Part shown: positions 54,425-64,000 of the stretch, piece by piece
How positions within the stretch are numbered: position 1 is the stretch's first letter
How the letters are laid out: the number at the start of each line of letters is the position of its first letter
Assembly (NCBI GenBank): GCA_937625935.1
Contig: OW569354.1
Span: forward strand, 186,001 to 250,000
Reading direction: 5' to 3'
From: Tetramitus jugosus
Taxonomy: Eukaryota; Heterolobosea; Eutetramitea; Acrasida; Vahlkampfiidae
Length of the DNA: 64,000 nucleotides
The notes under the pieces: generated by a model
What the model was told of the DNA's origin: nothing
Seen by the model: the letters and a program-made list of their open reading frames with translations, nothing else
Databases searched by the model: none
Position numbers and translations under genes: made by a program

Positions 54425-54531
54425 ATCTCGTTCTATTTTTCTTATCAAATTATTTTCATTCTTATCGTAACAGAAGAAACTCGACCATAACAACAAATCT
54501 CCACTTGGTTGATTCAAAGTTTGTGATAGTT

Positions 54532-55689
54532 TTATTTATTTTCAGTGCTGGTCTCGGTTGATTCCACTGCTTCTTCCTTGACTTCGACTCGTGGCTTTGG
54601 CTTCTTGTGGTAAGAAGTCACATCGAACCATAGGTAAGATCCTTCATTGCAGTGAACTTCTTCCAAGTATCTGGTCGATTCTCCTTCTCCGACAGTTTGT
54701 ATCTTGGAGCTGACGGCGGTTAGACCTCTTGTCTTGAGCATTTCCTTTTGATCAGCAGGATACAGCACGAGGAATGGTCTCTCTTGACTGCCATCACCAG
54801 TTCCTTCAATGCAGACAATCAACATGGACATCATATCCATATCTTCGATGGCCAACAATTCATTTCCTACTTGCTGATGAGCAAAGGCACGCAACTTGTA
54901 CATGGAAGGACAAATAATGTTTTGAAGCAAGACTTGATCATCATTCAACACACGTTCATACTCTTGCGCAGCCAACAACTCCCTGACACCCTCTACATCT
55001 GATCTCTGAGGATTGAAGAATTCACTCATTTCATACTCGGCTCTAAAGTGCAAGTAAGTGTTCACAGATCGATCATCCAAAAAGTCGTTCCATAGAGTGT
55101 TGAGCTCTGGGTGAGTCTTTCCAACTCCCTTCTCGAACACTGCTCTTGTGTAATGGTGCTTAAAGATTTGATCAATATCGTGAATGGTCTCTAGATTCTC
55201 CTCTGCAGTAGAGATGGTGTTAACAGCAGCAGCATCATCATCTTGAGTGTGTTCAGCAGTGGCTGATTGTTCTTGTTCCTTGTTTATAATGTTTTCTGTA
55301 GTTGTAGTAGTTGTTGATTCAGTGCTCTTGCTGTCAGAAGATGGTGATGCTTGTTGTTGTTGTTGTTGCTGGAGAGAGCAGCATGTGTAATGATGATAAG
55401 ATGATGCTTGTTGTTGATTGTTCAATGATGATGATAAAAATAGAGAGTGATCCAATTGGTTGTGGTTGTTGATGAGGAATGTGGATAATCTTTGGCAGTT
55501 CAATGTTTGTTGCTTTTGAAAATGAAAGGATCGACTCATCATAGTAGCACTGCAATGGTGGTGGTTGTTGTTGTTGTGATGAGCAGGATAACATGTGGAT
55601 GGTTGATGATGCAAAAGAGATCGGACAAGAGGTGATTTTGATGATCTTCGCATTATGTTTGTTGTGGCAAGAATATGAGTGGACAGCAT
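54532..55689 (-). CDS. Probable mitochondrial protein of unknown function
   Basis: A 385-residue protein. The N-terminus (MLSTHILATTNIMRRSSKSPLVRSLLHH) lacks acids and is rich in Arg, Ser and His, as in a mitochondrial presequence. A Gln/Asn/Ser/Thr low-complexity region follows to about 165. The ordered C-terminal half starts at about IFKHHYTRAVFEKGVG, contains EYERVLNDDQVLLQNII and AFAHQQVGNELLAIEDMDM, and ends in a beta-rich YLEEVHCNEGSYLWFDV. I recognise no family. It is convergent with L26 and two genes from the GspE gene; shared mitochondrial location is the only link. A Met at residue 13 is an alternative start. Confidence 0.65.
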   Translation of the reverse strand: MLSTHILATTNIMRRSSKSPLVRSLLHHQPSTCYPAHHNNNNHHHCSATMMSRSFHFQKQQTLNCQRLSTFLINNHNQLDHSLFLSSSLNNQQQASSYHHYTCCSLQQQQQQQASPSSDSKSTESTTTTTTENIINKEQEQSATAEHTQDDDAAAVNTISTAEENLETIHDIDQIFKHHYTRAVFEKGVGKTHPELNTLWNDFLDDRSVNTYLHFRAEYEMSEFFNPQRSDVEGVRELLAAQEYERVLNDDQVLLQNIICPSMYKLRAFAHQQVGNELLAIEDMDMMSMLIVCIEGTGDGSQERPFLVLYPADQKEMLKTRGLTAVSSKIQTVGEGESTRYLEEVHCNEGSYLWFDVTSYHKKPKPRVEVKEEAVESTETSTENK

Positions 55690-56246
55690 TTTTGTTGTTT
55701 CGATTGTTTTTTTTTGTTGTTGTTGTTGTTGTTGTTATTGATGGTGTGATTTTGAAGCAATGCGTGTTTTTTTGTTTGTGTGAGTTGGACAAAAGTACGT
55801 GTATTCAATGTCGTTCGTTGTATATGTGTTGTACGAGGAGGAATGTCAGTGAGATGTATTAAGGATTGTGGTGGTCTCTCGTGTGGTGCCAATTGAACTC
55901 AGTTTCACTTGTGTGAGATGTGTGGTGGTGTTTAGCCAAAATAAATTTTCCGCTCCATTTTTTTTTGTTGAAGCTGAAAAATTTTCATTGAAGAATCAAT
56001 TTGGACCGAAAGGCATCAAAGTTTCGAGTTTACGCTGAGCCGATGCCCAGGGTTTTGTGATGTCATTTTTGTTGATTTCCTTCAGAATTTACTCGGCGTA
56101 CGGGTCATACAGACTCCCCCAATGTCCAGTCAATCGAGAGGACTGTTGATGATTGTCGTTGAGGAAAAATATCGTCCGTGGGCAAGAAGAAAAAAACCCC
56201 ATCAAACACTTTTAAAAGAATCTCTCTCGTATCCCAATATCCCAGG
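55690..56246. other. Intergenic region with TTG/GTT repeats
   Basis: About 550 bp between the divergent mitochondrial-protein and RNase T2 genes. It has a TTG/GTT microsatellite near 55712-55737 and T-runs, plus short frames whose content comes from those repeats. It should hold two promoters; no other feature is seen. Confidence 0.5.
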
Positions 56247-57143
56247 ATGAACACCACAAAATTCCTCTGTGTGGCTGCTCTCTTCTTCATTGCGACCCTT
56301 TTGTGTCTCATGAATGTTGAAGCCAAGAAGAACAGAATCAACAACAAGCCTTCTCTCAAGACTCTTGAAGCTCGTGTCCAACACCAACTCAAGAAGCACG
56401 TGTTGCGCAACAACAAGAAGTTTGAAGCACCAAAGAAACAAAAGAAGGCCTTTTTGGCACTCAAGAAGAGATTTATCCATGACAAGAAGAACAAGGTGAA
56501 CAACAATAACAATAGCACTGTTGTTGCCATGGCCGACAAGGGTGGCAAGAATGTTGACTTTAACTATTTGCTCTTGTCATTGAACTGGCCAGGAAGTGCC
56601 TGCATGTCCCTCAAGCCATGCCACGGCGTCACTCCAAAGTACGTCAACTTTACGATTCATGGCTTGTGGCCAAACAGTGAAGGTGGACGTGGTCCAGAGA
56701 GCTGCGGTGAAAAGTTTGACTACAATGTTGTCAAGTCCATTTTGCCAGATTTGAGATTTTACTGGCCAGACTTTAAGCCTGATGAGCCAAACTTTTGGAA
56801 GCACGAGTATGAAAAGCACGGAAACTGTGCTGTTCAAGCTGGTGTCGTCAAGAATCAACTCGACTACTTTGTTCAAACCATTAACATTGTCAAGAGATTG
56901 CCAATTATGCTCGTTCTCCAAAGTGCTGGAATCGTTCCATCAAGCACTGTAACCTACAACAGAGAAAAGATTTTGGATACGATTGAGCGATCTGGAATTG
57001 CTGGCAGACCATTCATGACCTGCGATAGCAACAAGTATGTCAGAGAACTTAGATTCTGCTTCAACAAGCAATTGCAACCTATTGCATGCACCCAAAAGAG
57101 TGGTGGATGCAGTGATGCAGTTATCTTGAAGCCTGTCGCATAA
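56247..57143 (+). CDS. Secreted ribonuclease T2 with basic propeptide-like segment
   Basis: A 298-residue protein. Signal peptide at about 1-26 (MNTTKFLCVAALFFIATLLC, cleavage near NVEA). A ~70-residue Lys/Asn-rich segment follows (KKHVLRNNKKFEAPKKQKK), unusual for the family, perhaps a propeptide or RNA-binding arm. The RNase T2 fold starts at about residue 97. CAS I is FTIHGLWPN with catalytic H138; CAS II is HEYEKHGNC with E187, K190 and H191. Cysteines are placed for the usual disulfides (ACMSLKPC, SCGEKF, GNCA). It should cleave RNA in lysosomal/phagosomal compartments or outside the cell, which suits a bacteria-eating amoeba. The frame is open upstream to 56178 but the signal peptide fixes the start. 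Confidence 0.93.
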   Translation: MNTTKFLCVAALFFIATLLCLMNVEAKKNRINNKPSLKTLEARVQHQLKKHVLRNNKKFEAPKKQKKAFLALKKRFIHDKKNKVNNNNNSTVVAMADKGGKNVDFNYLLLSLNWPGSACMSLKPCHGVTPKYVNFTIHGLWPNSEGGRGPESCGEKFDYNVVKSILPDLRFYWPDFKPDEPNFWKHEYEKHGNCAVQAGVVKNQLDYFVQTINIVKRLPIMLVLQSAGIVPSSTVTYNREKILDTIERSGIAGRPFMTCDSNKYVRELRFCFNKQLQPIACTQKSGGCSDAVILKPVA

Positions 57144-57368
57144 ATTGACTCGATTGATGAATAAAATTCAATACTGTTGTTGTCATCTAAACGTGCGGCC
57201 CTCACTTTTCAATGTCGAGTCTTCCCTGTGAAAAAGCTTTGCATGCCGGCGGAACAACAAATTCTCTCCTTGAAGAAAACAACAAAAAACACAAGATTCA
57301 TTTATTCCCTCAACAACAACAATAACTATCCAACCAACTCGAGTATTTACTTTCCAAACACCTAGAAA

Positions 57369-57867
57369 ATGTCTTCCGAGCAATCTGCGACCATCATCAC
57401 CGAAAGCACAACGACTACTGCTGCTGTGATCACTCCTAGTAAAGTTCCGAACCAAATTGAAGAAGCTCTGAATCATCGTTTGCGTCAATATGCACACAAG
57501 CAATGCGATGATATCATGAAACAGTTTGCTGACTGTTCCAGAGACAAACTCCTATCTGTCGTGTTCAAATGCATTGATCATCAGAATGACCTTGTTCGAT
57601 GCATGAAGCAATAGTATGTCTATCGTCATTCATTATCTATTTTATTGTTGTTGTTGTTGTTGTTGTTGTTAGAATGATGGATTCATTCCATGTGTAACAC
57701 AAACTGACTTGCTTCTTGATTTGTGCAGTGTCAACGATGAAAACAAGGAGAAGTTGAGACAAGCTTATTTGAGGGGTGACATGATGAAGAAGAGAACGTA
57801 CAATGACTATCAGAGTGAATTAGAGGAGCGATTAAAGAATGAAGAGCCAAACAATCAATCAGTGTAA
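57369..57867 (+). CDS. Twin CX9C protein, Cmc1-like (cytochrome oxidase biogenesis)
   Basis: Exons 57369..57613 and 57729..57867 join across a 115-nt intron (GTATGT/GTGCAG) into 127 residues. The twin CX9C helices are CDDIMKQFADC and CIDHQNDLVRC, as in Cmc1/COX-assembly proteins that fold by the Mia40 relay in the mitochondrial intermembrane space. The unspliced frame would stop right after the second cysteine helix (at TAG, 57612..57614, within the donor region); splicing adds a conserved-looking helical tail (ENKEKLRQAYLRGDMMKKR). The intron carries a run of TTG repeats at about 57645-57671. Confidence 0.85.
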
Positions 57868-57993
57868 TAAACAATTCAAAATTTGTTCATTCCCGTTGTT
57901 GAACTATTGGTTTCTGGCTTATTTTGGCGCGCAATAACAATCTACGGTTAGTTCAGCTGATTATTCATCAAGAGAAAGAGGAAGAAAAGAGTG

Positions 57994-60158
57994 ATGAATT
58001 CAACAAGAGAGCAAGTTTTCAATTTGTATACATCGGATGAATCGTACTCTAGGCTCAAGATTGTCCAACAATTATGTTCAAGGCTTCACCTGGATGCCAT
58101 TGTAGCTATTGGTGGTATTGATGGAAGGGATAACCTCGGTTCTACGCGGTTGATCAATTATCTACTGGGAGGAATGTATGGGCACTTCCTATCTGATAAT
58201 ATATTATTTAAGGAACAACTGGATGATTTGTTTCTGGTCATAACTGCTGATCGCATCACAATTTATGTCAATCCATTGAATCACAAGTATATTCAACCAA
58301 AAGTCGAGAAATGGGATCGATTGAGTTTGAAAAAGATTGAGGCATTGCTTTATCACAACGATAAGGATGGAGCTGAGATATTCAAGATTGAGAGTTTCAT
58401 CTCTTCGCTTCAAACGATTCGAAATGAATCCAATAGACTCCCTAAGATAGGATTCCCTCTGACACCTACACCTAACAGTACTCAGGGAAGTAAATTTGAA
58501 GTAGAACAGTTTCCTCTGATTCAGACATACGCCCTCGAGGAATTTAAGACAGGTTCTTTTTTTACTCAGGCTTTTGATGTTGAATCAGTGTTTCATGAGC
58601 TGAATGACGTTTACTGCGAGGTTGATTCACAATCATTCAAAGTTCTTTCAACACTTAATAATTCGATGTTGTTGAATCAGTGGTTGATGTCACTACAGAA
58701 TTTTGACATGTATCTCAATGCTCAAACTGAGTGTTACAACCTTCATCAATTACAAAATCGAAGTGAAGAAAACTTCGGAGAACCACTATTAACGTACTAC
58801 AAGTATGCTCACATTAGAAGTTCGGATCATCAGAAGGCGCTTCCTATCCCCAGTCTATCTTTTGGTGGTCGAGATCCTTTTGGTTCTACACCATCTACTT
58901 TGAGTGTATATCCTGGCACAAAGCATTTCACATTGGTTGCATCAGATCCTCACGCACCAATATGCGTGGCTCGAACATACTTTCTACAGACAGGATCTCT
59001 ATTGACTGACGCATGTTTGGATGGTTTGCTAGAAATAGATGATAGGTGTGATACAGAGGAAGTTAGAGTACTGATGGACATCTACAACACGCTTGTTAGA
59101 TGTGTATCAGAAGCGATGAGTAGAGGTTTATCGAAGCAATCCGACCTCGAAGATTTTGTATCCGATTTCTTTACTTTCTATCACATGGATGACAAAGCTA
59201 GTGATCTTCTTCAGAGTGGAGTAATAGCGAGCAAACTGATTCCTCTCGATATGACTCCCTATGTATTGAATAAGGTTCGACATTTGACTTGCTCTGTTCT
59301 TTTTTACTTAGAAGTGCAGATAAAAGACATAGAATTGAGTAGTGGTCGAGGGAGCATAATATATGGAAACACTGTCGCAAAAACATGCTCAGGCATGATC
59401 AATCTAACAAAGGCATATTCGGACTTTGAATGTTGGCTTGCAACTGAGAATGAAAGTAAGATTACAAAATTGATCCATAACAATATTGTCAACAGATTGA
59501 CAAACATGCACGATGTGATGGGAAGACTCACCCAAGGTAAATTCTTCACAATTTATTCTTTTTTCGGGAAAGAGCTGACACAAGGTATGAAGATATGCCA
59601 AACGCCAAATTATTATTTGGTTCATCCGTGTTCCAACCTCAAAATGGCAAGTTGAGACTATTTCAAAAAGGAATTGCATTCTGTCATGCAAGAATGGGCT
59701 ATTTTATTTATGATTTTCATACTTTATCTAGAATAATTGTTTTCAGAGACGACAGAGATCATCCGAGATATGTTCTGTTTGAATTTGAAGAAAATAAGCC
59801 ACCATATCAGGTACTAAGATATTGCAACGATCACAATAGTTTCATTTTGGCTCTTTATCCAGGTACCATGTCATATAGCGATTTTATCCAGGAAACTCTA
59901 CCAGAGTGGGAAAGGTACTGTGACGATGAAGGTCCTGTACTGGAGTTTCGTTTTCTCGATAAAACACCACTTCCTGATGTTTTTGAGTTTGAGGAGAAGC
60001 ACTTTGCTCTCGAAGCGAGCTCCCTAAAAGCAAGGGAGAAATCAAACACCCGATTCTCACTCTTTGTTCATGAGACAATCTCTTCATCCAGAATATTTGA
60101 GTTGGATGAGGACTGGAGAAATGTTTTGACTGATTTGACCATACAAAAGATCAAGTAG
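57994..60158 (+). CDS. DAAF9 homologue (C20orf194-like), dynein arm assembly
   Basis: Exons 57994..59536 and 59593..60158, 56-nt intron (GTAAAT donor, GAAG acceptor, phase 1), product 702 residues. The N-terminus DAIVAIGGIDGRDNLGS followed by INYLLGGMYG matches the DAAF9/C20orf194 pattern (IGGID.R.N.G....NYLL.GLY). Further matches are YVNPLNHKYIQPKVEKW, FPLIQTYALEEF and ICVARTYFLQTG. The second exon (PNAKLLFGSSVF) restores the C-terminal part. DAAF9 is an ARL3 effector needed for axonemal dynein assembly, so the gene fits an organism that can build flagella. Family assignment is from memory of motif order, not an alignment. Its stop lies 4 bp from the stop of the convergent polymerase gene. 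Confidence 0.75.
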
Positions 60159-60162
60159 GAGC

Positions 60163-61677
60163 TCATGGAACCCTTTTGAAGTAAGAGAGCAAATTTGTTC
60201 TCGTTGACTTTTTCTGTTCCACTTTCTGTCTTTTGGGTTCAGGTGTGATTGAGCTGAATAAACTTGATGCGTCACGCTTCACAAGATATGATTGAATTGA
60301 GGTTTTGTCATCTCTCTTCTCAGTATTGGCAGTGTATGATTTGAAATCAGAAACTTGCACTGAAAGTCGATACAATTGGAATGATTCTCTACCAATCTTG
60401 CCTTGAAATAGTTCAAGACTAATCTTCTTCAAAATATTACACACACTCGTCATCATGTGTTCAGATGGATTCGAACTCTTCCGTAACAACTCACAAAAGT
60501 TATGTCGTCGCGAAGAGGACATAAAATTACTGTTGTAGTCTCGTAATGCATATCGAAGTGTTATCAATGTTGGATATCTCAAGTGTTTCGTTGAGTCTTC
60601 TATCGTTCTCTCAGCCAGCAACTTGCAAATATTATCGATTTTCTCTTCTGCCATGTCCATTGAATCAACAGGAAGAAAAGTTAATTCGTTTACAAGTGAC
60701 TTACCGCCCTCTAATGCCCATATTTTGTCATCAACAGGAGTGGTATCAATCGCTTGAGCTCTTTGAAGTATGTGATTCGCAAGTTTTTCTCCGACAACGT
60801 TCGATAACTCTCGTAAACTTATTGTACATAGATCGTTTATAATCTTCACATTTAAGGTATCCCTTACTTTGGTTGCTGTCTGTTCACCAACCCCAGGAAT
60901 TACTTGTTTCAATGAACTATCCCGAATCAATCTCTTTGCTGCCTGTACAGTTGCAACTACACTCTGTCCATTCGGCTTTGTTTGAGAACAAGCAATCTTA
61001 CTAATGAACTTGTTGAACGAGATACCGGATGATGTTGTATAGCCAAACTTCTTGAATATTGCTTTTCGAAGTCGAGTAGACACAGGTATCGCGCTTAACA
61101 GATCACCATTCACCAACTTTGTGACTTCAATGTAACATTCATCCATTGCATATTGCTCGATCGTAACCAATTTTTTTTCCTCTGAAGAGAAGTGTTCACA
61201 TGCAATAAAAGAAAAGATTGAATCACTCACTTTGCGATATAGATTCATATTTCCTGGTATAATGACAAGGTTGGGACACTTCTTACGTGCCTCATTCACA
61301 TGCATCATCTTATGCAATCCATACTTCTCTCTGGCAACATAATTACATGTTGATATTGTCATGTTCTGTTGAATACCGACTGGTTCATTCTCCAAATTCC
61401 TTCCATCGTTCAACTTGCTATTCACAATTTCTACTTGGGCATAAAAGTAATCAATATCAAGATGAATGATGCATCGAAAGTTTTGATCTCTGATGATGCT
61501 GTTTCTCTCCTTTGACAACAACCGATTCAATTCTTGTTGCTCAAGTGGATCAACTACTACCTTTGCAGCGATGAATGAAGAAGATGGTACGACTAACTCA
61601 CTTCTACTTTGATCATTGTCATCTTCACCACTCGTGTCCGAGTAAGCTGAAGAAGAGGAGCTTTGGGATAACACCAT
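60163..61677 (-). CDS. Y-family translesion DNA polymerase, Pol iota-like
   Basis: A 504-residue protein. Catalytic core in order: IHLDIDYFYAQVE (first metal Asp and the Y-family FYA motif), GIQQNMTISTCNYVAREKYG, KKCPNLVIIPGNMNLYRKVS, and AMDECYIEVT (second Asp-Glu pair). The GIQQ...TCNY pattern (rather than GV....V...Y.AR) is that of DNA polymerase iota. A helix-hairpin-helix (KQVIPGVGEQTATKV) and a little-finger domain follow. The C-terminus has IQSYLVK and, at the very end, LLSYFKRV, a likely PCNA-binding motif. It is shorter than human Pol iota because the ubiquitin-binding tail is missing or not visible. Role: bypass of damaged bases in the nucleus. Confidence 0.87.
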   Translation of the reverse strand: MVLSQSSSSSAYSDTSGEDDNDQSRSELVVPSSSFIAAKVVVDPLEQQELNRLLSKERNSIIRDQNFRCIIHLDIDYFYAQVEIVNSKLNDGRNLENEPVGIQQNMTISTCNYVAREKYGLHKMMHVNEARKKCPNLVIIPGNMNLYRKVSDSIFSFIACEHFSSEEKKLVTIEQYAMDECYIEVTKLVNGDLLSAIPVSTRLRKAIFKKFGYTTSSGISFNKFISKIACSQTKPNGQSVVATVQAAKRLIRDSSLKQVIPGVGEQTATKVRDTLNVKIINDLCTISLRELSNVVGEKLANHILQRAQAIDTTPVDDKIWALEGGKSLVNELTFLPVDSMDMAEEKIDNICKLLAERTIEDSTKHLRYPTLITLRYALRDYNSNFMSSSRRHNFCELLRKSSNPSEHMMTSVCNILKKISLELFQGKIGRESFQLYRLSVQVSDFKSYTANTEKRDDKTSIQSYLVKRDASSLFSSITPEPKRQKVEQKKSTRTNLLSYFKRVP

Positions 61678-61805
61678 GCAAGCGTTTTGTTCTTTGTTCC
61701 CTTTTTTTCAAGAACTTGTACTTCAGAATTCCTCACTCTGCTGGAAGAAAATTGGATTGCGGTGAATTTATTGTCTGTCATCTACGGAAGAACCACCACG
61801 CAGGT

Positions 61806-62099
61806 TCATTCAATTGGAGAGTTGTCAGAATCATAGGGTATGACAACATCATCGTATATGATTCCTTCACTACAGTCTTCCTCTTCAGGGATGGGAAAAA
61901 AGATTGGGACTTCGTCGAAGCAAGTGATGCAGCTGGCGAACACGGCACCAGGCACCCAAAACACCAGGCAGAGAAGGAAGCATACGACAACATTCGTTAA
62001 TACAACCTTACGATCATTTGATACTTCCTTCACTGTCAAATAAACTGAAAGTGGAGGCAGGAGAACAGCCGTGAACAAGGCAATGTCTTGTGTTTTCAT
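61806..62099 (-). CDS. PMP3/UPF0057-family small membrane protein
   Basis: A 97-residue protein with two TM helices: ALFTAVLLPPLSVYLTV (the LPPL.V motif of PMP3) and VVVCFLLCLVFWVPGAVFAS (the PG.IHA-like end). The C-terminal 35 residues are acidic (EEEDCSEGIIYDD). Yeast Pmp3 and plant RCI2 sit in the plasma membrane and affect membrane potential and salt tolerance. The frame is open to 62126, but MKTQDIAL at 62099 gives the usual family start. Confidence 0.8.
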   Translation of the reverse strand: MKTQDIALFTAVLLPPLSVYLTVKEVSNDRKVVLTNVVVCFLLCLVFWVPGAVFASCITCFDEVPIFFPIPEEEDCSEGIIYDDVVIPYDSDNSPIE

Positions 62100-62170
62100 T
62101 TCTTGTTTCTGATTTTGAAGACACATCGGTCAAACAACAATTTCTATTCGATAGAGAATCAAATGCCCTA

Positions 62171-63376
62171 TCAATTCACTTGGTCCTCACTCTTTCTGAA
62201 GTTGTCCTCCTCATCAGATTCTGATTGGTTATGAGCTGAGTTGTCATCATTGTCAGTTGCTCTTTGGAGTTCGAACGTTGCACTCTCATATCCATCTATC
62301 ATAGTTTGAGCAGTGCGGGCACTGATTGGAGAAGCGCTCAAGCATGGTTCGTATCGATCCATGTTTCTACCGAGTGAAACTTCTCCTCTTACGTTGTACT
62401 CTTCAGATTCATGAAGCAGCGGAGGTATAGATACAGTCACAGAGGCATTCTCGGCTTGTGTAGTTTCTTCAGAAGTGGATATTACGACTGATACCATTGG
62501 TAGCGCACCACTATCATCTCGAGATGTTGATTGCTTGGGTTTTGGCTTTGACTTCTTTTCTTCACTGCCTCGTGATGTCTTGTTCTTCGTAGAGAGACGA
62601 GTCACACAGCAACAGCACAATGTAGAAACAAACAAAAATCGCAACAGAGACCGAGAATGATAGTCTGTGTGATTGTCAATATCAGTATCCTTGTATCTCT
62701 TCCACAGGCACATGCATCGCAATGCAACAAAGATGAGACCAACGAGCACACAGGCACCCACAAAGCTCAGAACCACAGATAGAACAATCACACCCGTGTC
62801 ATTCAATCCCTTATGGGACACTTCAAAGTTCATCTGAACAGAGAATGTCTGTGCTTGAGTAGCGCTGATGGTCATTGCGGTTGCCATATCATCTGCATCA
62901 ACAAAGCAAAAGCCTCCTTTGACACCGAGATAGTAAACAGAGCTGTTGTCTACCGTGTTGAATGTGAGAACTTGATCTCCTTCGCTAAAGGAACTTGCAA
63001 TGTGATGGTCGCTCTGATCTGTTGGCAGTTCATTCACTTGAACAAAAGAAGAAATTTGACAGTATTGCTGTTCTTTGACATTGACTATCATCTTGTATGA
63101 TCGACTCGACGAAGGAACAACAATCTTGAAATATTTCCATTCATTCTCTGATAGGGAAGCACTGAGAGACACTAGTTTCTCTAACTGTGGTGCATCAGTT
63201 AACAATTGAGCCATTCTCTCTGGTGATTGTTTGAATTGTAATGCAGTTCTCTCTTGAGATTCGTCGGTCATCGAGCTCCGTATCGTTGTCAAGATGATAC
63301 AGAGAGAACAGAGTAAGATGAACAGATGGCATCGACTGTATCTGGTGTGTGAGGATGAATGGTAGACGTGCGGCAT
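62171..63376 (-). CDS. Type I membrane protein of unknown function
   Basis: A 401-residue protein. N-terminal signal (CHLFILLCSLCIILTTI), a ~165-residue extracellular beta-rich part (EWKYFKIVVPSSSRSYKMIV, VYYLGVKGGFCFVDA), one TM helix at about 195-220 (GVIVLSVVLSFVGACVLVGLIF) and a polar cytosolic tail with a KKSKPKPKQS patch. The extracellular part resembles a pre-peptidase C-terminal-like (PPC) beta-sandwich (a stretch around 'YFKIVVP' and 'YYLGVKG'), but that is tentative. No family is certain. Confidence 0.6.
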   Translation of the reverse strand: MPHVYHSSSHTRYSRCHLFILLCSLCIILTTIRSSMTDESQERTALQFKQSPERMAQLLTDAPQLEKLVSLSASLSENEWKYFKIVVPSSSRSYKMIVNVKEQQYCQISSFVQVNELPTDQSDHHIASSFSEGDQVLTFNTVDNSSVYYLGVKGGFCFVDADDMATAMTISATQAQTFSVQMNFEVSHKGLNDTGVIVLSVVLSFVGACVLVGLIFVALRCMCLWKRYKDTDIDNHTDYHSRSLLRFLFVSTLCCCCVTRLSTKNKTSRGSEEKKSKPKPKQSTSRDDSGALPMVSVVISTSEETTQAENASVTVSIPPLLHESEEYNVRGEVSLGRNMDRYEPCLSASPISARTAQTMIDGYESATFELQRATDNDDNSAHNQSESDEEDNFRKSEDQVN

Positions 63377-63693
63377 GATAAGGTCTCTCAGAAGAACTGT
63401 GTGACTTTGGTTATGTTAATGATGCTGGTGTTATCTGTTGGTTGTGTTTGTTGAATAGTGTTGACATGATGATGATGACTGACACACAACCACGCACAAC
63501 ACAGCGGCAATGGACATCGAATATTCGCACAGTTCCTTCTGGAAAGGCAATCAGAGAACAAAACTCTTTAGATTCAATGTCCGAAAATCGAACCCTGGTT
63601 GGCGGGAAAAATCTACAAGAGCTCAATTCAAATAATTTTCCAAGAAGAGGAAGATGATTGTATTTACAACGAAATGAATGAACCTTTGATAAC

Positions 63694-64000
63694 TTATTGC
63701 TGTTGTTCAACAAGCACTCTGTCAATGTACTGACCCAATGTTTCCTTGTCGTCCTTCATCCTTGTAGTTAAATACTCTCTGACGGTTGTGCCTTTCGATG
63801 CACCACCAAACTTTTCCAACAAATTCTCAGGAGTGTATCTGTTCTGCAACTCTTCATTCACATTCTTGGACAAGAATAAAAACTTTGACTTGGTCTTCTC
63901 ATCCAAAAACAGTTTCACAACAGCCCACACAGTGGAAAAATACCATGGTGGTTGAACCAAAATTGCCTCAATCAACCTCTCTGGATAGTTGTTTTGTCCG
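63694..64000 (-). CDS. SEC14-like CRAL-TRIO protein, C-terminal part
   Basis: The minus strand is open from the right edge to a stop at 63694. It begins NYPERLIEAILVQPPWYF, the typical YPERL..... motif of the CRAL-TRIO lipid-binding domain, followed by FLDEKTKSKFLFLSKNV and PENLLEKFGGA (family: LP.E.GG). The protein should bind phosphatidylinositol or another hydrophobic ligand and move it between membranes. Only the C-terminal ~100 residues are in the window. Confidence 0.85.
   Translation of the reverse strand, partial: GQNNYPERLIEAILVQPPWYFSTVWAVVKLFLDEKTKSKFLFLSKNVNEELQNRYTPENLLEKFGGASKGTTVREYLTTRMKDDKETLGQYIDRVLVEQQQ

Overview
The window is nuclear DNA of a protist, most likely an amoeboflagellate of the genus Naegleria (Heterolobosea). 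The reasons are AT-rich, closely packed genes on both strands; few introns (eleven resolved here, 56-115 nt except where noted, almost all with a GTATGT-like donor); asparagine/serine/threonine-rich low-complexity proteins; and a gene set that combines flagellar assembly, an animal-like membrane adenylyl cyclase, CHASE4/HAMP/PAS/RGS sensors and a GspE-type ATPase, a combination known from Naegleria. The genus call is an inference from gene content; no rRNA is present to confirm it.

1-27.6 kb is a dense gene block: F-box/ankyrin protein, a hypothetical protein, a centromere-type histone H3, a C2H2 zinc-finger protein, an NCoR/SMRT-like co-repressor with three SANT domains, a GNAT acetyltransferase, a ZIP metal transporter, a small unknown protein, a two-catalytic-domain adenylyl cyclase, an SLC25A38/Hem25-like carrier, an ERG28-like protein, a Yip1-family protein, tepsin (AP-4 accessory), methylcrotonyl-CoA carboxylase beta, a SHAQKYF Myb factor and an RFWD3-like RING/WD protein.

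27.8-46.9 kb is an expanded, unstable locus. Three almost identical genes (A, B, C) for CHASE4-TM-HAMP-PAS-RGS sensors lie in the same orientation, separated by 5-7 kb of decayed DNA. That DNA holds a MITE-like element, relics of Tnp2/CACTA-like, Tc1/mariner-like and piggyBac-like transposases, and a broken, unrecognised gene with a basic/acidic tail.

47.3-64 kb returns to a dense block: OBAP1/DUF1264 protein, TMEM62-like metallophosphoesterase, tRNA-Val(AAC), a GC-rich degenerate coding relic beside the tRNA, a hypothetical protein, a spliced GspE-type secretion ATPase (candidate component of the mitochondrial type II secretion system), ribosomal protein L26, a probable mitochondrial hypothetical protein, RNase T2, a twin-CX9C Cmc1-like protein, a DAAF9 homologue, a Pol iota-like Y-family polymerase, a PMP3-family protein, a type I membrane protein and the end of a CRAL-TRIO protein.

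The GspE gene is the most notable single item. The triplicated sensor array with its transposon graveyards is the most notable piece of structure.
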